Shown in pieces: positions 61,837-64,000 of a stretch of 64,000 nt of DNA. Within the stretch, counting starts at the first letter, position 1. Each line of letters starts with the position of its first letter. The position numbers and the translations under genes are program-made. Where the stretch lies: positions 434,001 through 498,000 of the forward strand of contig NZ_JAIBKA010000003.1 of NCBI RefSeq assembly GCF_022603395.1, given 5' to 3'. Under the pieces are notes generated by a model. The model worked only from the letters and a program-made list of their open reading frames with translations, searched no databases and was not told where the DNA came from. This stretch comes from Desulfoferrobacter suflitae. Its GTDB lineage: Bacteria > Desulfobacterota > Syntrophobacteria > Syntrophobacterales > Syntrophobacteraceae.

Positions 61837-63051
61837 ATGAGCCCGTCAAAAATCCCGGTAGATGCCATTCTGTCTAAGTTGGCCGAAGATGTGGAGAAGT
61901 CTCAAGACAGGATGATGAAGTCTCAGGATGTATTGCTTGGCCCTCTGGATACCGCCATTGCCACCACACCCTACGATGTGGTGTATGAAGAGGACAGGGT
62001 CAAACTCAAACACTATCGCCCCGCCAAAGAGATTCAAATCAAGACTCCTCTGCTTATGGTGTATGCCCTGATCAACAGGGAAACCATGCTCGATCTGCAA
62101 CCCGGCCGCAGTGTGGTGCAGAACTTCCTCAATGAAGGCATCGATTTGTACATGATCGATTGGGGATTTCCTACCCGCAAGGACCGCTATTTGACCATTG
62201 ACGACCACGTGAGCGGCTACATCAATAACATCGTCGATTTCATCAGAGAACGCCATGGGGCGCCCAAAATCAATTTGATGGGAATCTGCATGGGCGGATC
62301 TTTTTCCGTCATGTACTCGAGCCTCTTCCCGGACAAGGTGAAGAACCTCATCACCACTGTGACTCCGACCAACTTCGATACCGACAAAGGTCTTTTGCAT
62401 GTGTGGATGAAGACAATCAATGCCGACCGCATGATCGACACCTATGGCAATATGCCGGGAGACCTCCTCAACATGGGCTTTTTGCTCCTCAATCCGGCCC
62501 GTTTGATGATCGATAAATACATCGGGTTTTTTGAAAATATGGACAACAGACAATTTGTGGAAAACTTCATCCGCATGGAAAAATGGATATTCGACAGCCC
62601 GGATGTGCCGGGAGAGACTTTTCGCCAGTTTGTCAACGACTGCTATAAGAAAAACCTCCTCATTCACAGTAAAATGCAATTGGACGGCAAAATCATCGAT
62701 CTCAAGAAGATCCAAATGCCGCTCATGAACATCTACGGCCGGTACGACCATCTGGTCCCGCCCGAGGCTTGCGAGCTGCTCACCAAAAAGGTGGGCACCA
62801 AAGATACAGAGGACATCTGTTTGGATACCGGGCATATTGGCATTTATGTCAGTTCAAAAACCCAGAAAGAACTGACCCCGAGGATTTTTCGGTGGCTTAA
62901 AGAAAGGGATCAGGCAGAAACACCTAACAAGATCAAAACGGCCAAGAGAACTTCGAAAAGAACGGCCAAGGCGGCCGAAAAATCCAAATCTGCGCCGACC
63001 GGCAAGAAGCGGACTGAGGGCGTTAAGAAACGTGCAACGGCGGGGGGGTAG
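61837..63051 (+). CDS. phaC: Class III PHA synthase catalytic subunit PhaC, with a lysine/alanine-rich C-terminal tail
   Basis: A 404-aa synthase polymerising 3-hydroxyacyl-CoA into storage granules. The catalytic triad is complete: Cys151 in GICMGGSF, Asp304 in YGRYDHLVPP and His333 in TGHIGIYVSS. The usual class III length is about 355-360 aa. From about residue 361 an extra 44-aa tail rich in lysine, alanine, threonine and arginine follows (TAKRTSKRTAKAAEKSK), like those of histone-like or phasin (PhaF-type) tails. AAAGGGGG precedes the ATG. A GAF-domain gene follows after 4 nt. Confidence 0.94.
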   Translation: MSPSKIPVDAILSKLAEDVEKSQDRMMKSQDVLLGPLDTAIATTPYDVVYEEDRVKLKHYRPAKEIQIKTPLLMVYALINRETMLDLQPGRSVVQNFLNEGIDLYMIDWGFPTRKDRYLTIDDHVSGYINNIVDFIRERHGAPKINLMGICMGGSFSVMYSSLFPDKVKNLITTVTPTNFDTDKGLLHVWMKTINADRMIDTYGNMPGDLLNMGFLLLNPARLMIDKYIGFFENMDNRQFVENFIRMEKWIFDSPDVPGETFRQFVNDCYKKNLLIHSKMQLDGKIIDLKKIQMPLMNIYGRYDHLVPPEACELLTKKVGTKDTEDICLDTGHIGIYVSSKTQKELTPRIFRWLKERDQAETPNKIKTAKRTSKRTAKAAEKSKSAPTGKKRTEGVKKRATAGG

Positions 63052-63055
63052 AATC

Positions 63056-64000
63056 ATGGAGCAGGATAGGAGTTATTTCAAGGCCATCTGTAAAATCAGC
63101 AGAGCATTCGGAACAACACATAATCTTGAAGAACTTTTAGATCTCATTGTCGACAGTGCCATTGAAACCATGCAGGTGAAAGCTGCCCGACTTTTTCTTT
63201 ATGAGGAAGAACAGGAAGAGTTTATCCCGGTTGCCCAGCGAGGACTTTCAGATAAATACGTACGGCGAGGTCTCACCCACCCTTCAACGATTATTCCGGT
63301 ACTTGTCGAAGACGGTTTTCTTTATTCGCAGAACGCCGTCACAGATGATCGACTCAGCGGACATGAGGCGAAAAAAGCCGAAGGCATTGTCTCCATATTG
63401 GTCGTTCCCGTCAAAGTGCGAGGTAAGTTGATCGGCGGTCTTTCACTTTTTGCCGGCGAACGAAGAGACTTTTCCGAGGACGAAATCGAGTTTGCAACCG
63501 CCATTGCCGAGCAGGGTGGAATGGCCATAGCAAATTCCCAACTGATTGAAAGGGTCATGGAAAACTCCAATATGTTTTTGGATCTGGCGGTGAATATCAA
63601 TTCCAGCCTGGATGTAAAGAAAATCCTGCACATTTTGACGGCGGACGTAGCTGATTCCATGAACGTCAAAGCCTCCTCCATCCTGCTGGTGGATGAAAAG
63701 AACAAATCGCTCGAATACGTGGCCAGCTACGGACTGAGTGAAAAGTATCTCCGGAGGGGGCAGCTTTCCATTGATCCCAGCGTAGAAGAGACGCTGGCCG
63801 GCAATGTTGTCCGCGTCCGGGACATGTCCGCCGATCCGCGCGTATCTTTCAAAAAAGAAAAACAAAATGAGGGGATCGTTTCCATCCTCTCGATTCCAGT
63901 AAAGACCAAAGAGAAAGTGATCGGCGTTCTGCGGCTCTACACTGGAGCGCCAAGAGAGTTTTCAGATGAAGAAACCACCATGGTAACCGCCGTGGCGCAA
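63056..64000 (+). CDS. GAF-domain signalling protein, N-terminal part
   Basis: The frame is open from ATG 63056 to the window edge (315 codons). Two tandem GAF domains are visible (about 20-155 and 175-315), with similar segments RLFLYEEEQEEFIPVA / SILLVDEKNKSLEYVA and IVSILVVPVKVRGKLIGG / IVSILSIPVKTKEKVIGV. The G-run at the end of phaC acts as its ribosome site, so it is coupled to phaC. The C-terminal effector, likely a kinase, cyclase or phosphodiesterase, lies outside the window. Confidence 0.9.
   Translation, partial: MEQDRSYFKAICKISRAFGTTHNLEELLDLIVDSAIETMQVKAARLFLYEEEQEEFIPVAQRGLSDKYVRRGLTHPSTIIPVLVEDGFLYSQNAVTDDRLSGHEAKKAEGIVSILVVPVKVRGKLIGGLSLFAGERRDFSEDEIEFATAIAEQGGMAIANSQLIERVMENSNMFLDLAVNINSSLDVKKILHILTADVADSMNVKASSILLVDEKNKSLEYVASYGLSEKYLRRGQLSIDPSVEETLAGNVVRVRDMSADPRVSFKKEKQNEGIVSILSIPVKTKEKVIGVLRLYTGAPREFSDEETTMVTAVAQ

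Overview
The window looks like a chromosomal segment of an anaerobic Gram-negative member of the Desulfobacterota (old Deltaproteobacteria), probably close to the syntrophic or sulfate-reducing Syntrophobacterales. This is inferred from the gene content: a ferredoxin-dependent 2-oxoacid oxidoreductase with a glutamate-synthase-like subunit, a beta-oxidation gene set, class III PHA synthase (PhaE/PhaC), many multi-PAS sensor kinases, and outer-membrane lipoproteins. No rRNA or tRNA gene, intact insertion sequence or CRISPR array was seen. Genes are tightly packed, mostly on the minus strand from 1 to 32 kb and from 39 to 55 kb.

Layout. 1-3.3 kb: a branched-chain amino-acid type ABC importer (SBP, LivH, LivM, start of LivG), with a clear promoter and a hairpin between the binding-protein gene and the permeases. 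3.4-10.1 kb: small unknown proteins, a short AsmA-like protein, an OmpA lipoprotein, a fused RsmG-SpoU rRNA methyltransferase, an RluA-type pseudouridine synthase and a nitroreductase. 10.3-13.5 kb: a thiolase / 3-hydroxyacyl-CoA dehydrogenase / acyl-CoA dehydrogenase operon. 13.7-18 kb: DUF167, rhomboid, lepA, hemW. 18-24.2 kb: an NtrC-type two-component pair with an aldo/keto reductase, a lipoprotein and a CNNM-type membrane protein. 24.3-29.5 kb: a 2-oxoacid:ferredoxin oxidoreductase operon under an XRE-cupin regulator. 30.6-32.5 kb: a CaCA cation exchanger preceded by a yybP-ykoY (manganese) riboswitch with its own terminator and promoter. 32.8-38.8 kb: a tripartite RND efflux pump.

38.9-48.2 kb is a complete chemosensory operon (CheA-REC, MCP, CheW, CheB, CheR) ending in a double-receiver GGDEF protein. 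It has no separate CheY and no flagellar genes, so it resembles the Wsp type that controls cyclic di-GMP. 48.6-56.3 kb adds two large multi-PAS histidine kinases and two response regulators. 56.8-58.2 kb is a DEAD-box RNA helicase. 58.2-59.5 kb is decayed DNA holding a fragment of a type I-C cas5 gene and a frameshifted DUF4338 (DruA-like) gene. 59.5-64 kb holds a DUF4892-OmpA protein, the phaE-phaC pair and the start of a GAF-domain protein.

Themes: fatty-acid and 2-oxoacid metabolism with carbon storage, dense signal transduction (including c-di-GMP output), and metal and drug efflux. The best-supported regulatory feature is the manganese riboswitch upstream of the CaCA exchanger. The most unusual coding features are the RsmG-SpoU fusion, the Wsp-like operon with a double-CheW CheA-REC, and a PhaC with a histone-like lysine/alanine-rich tail.
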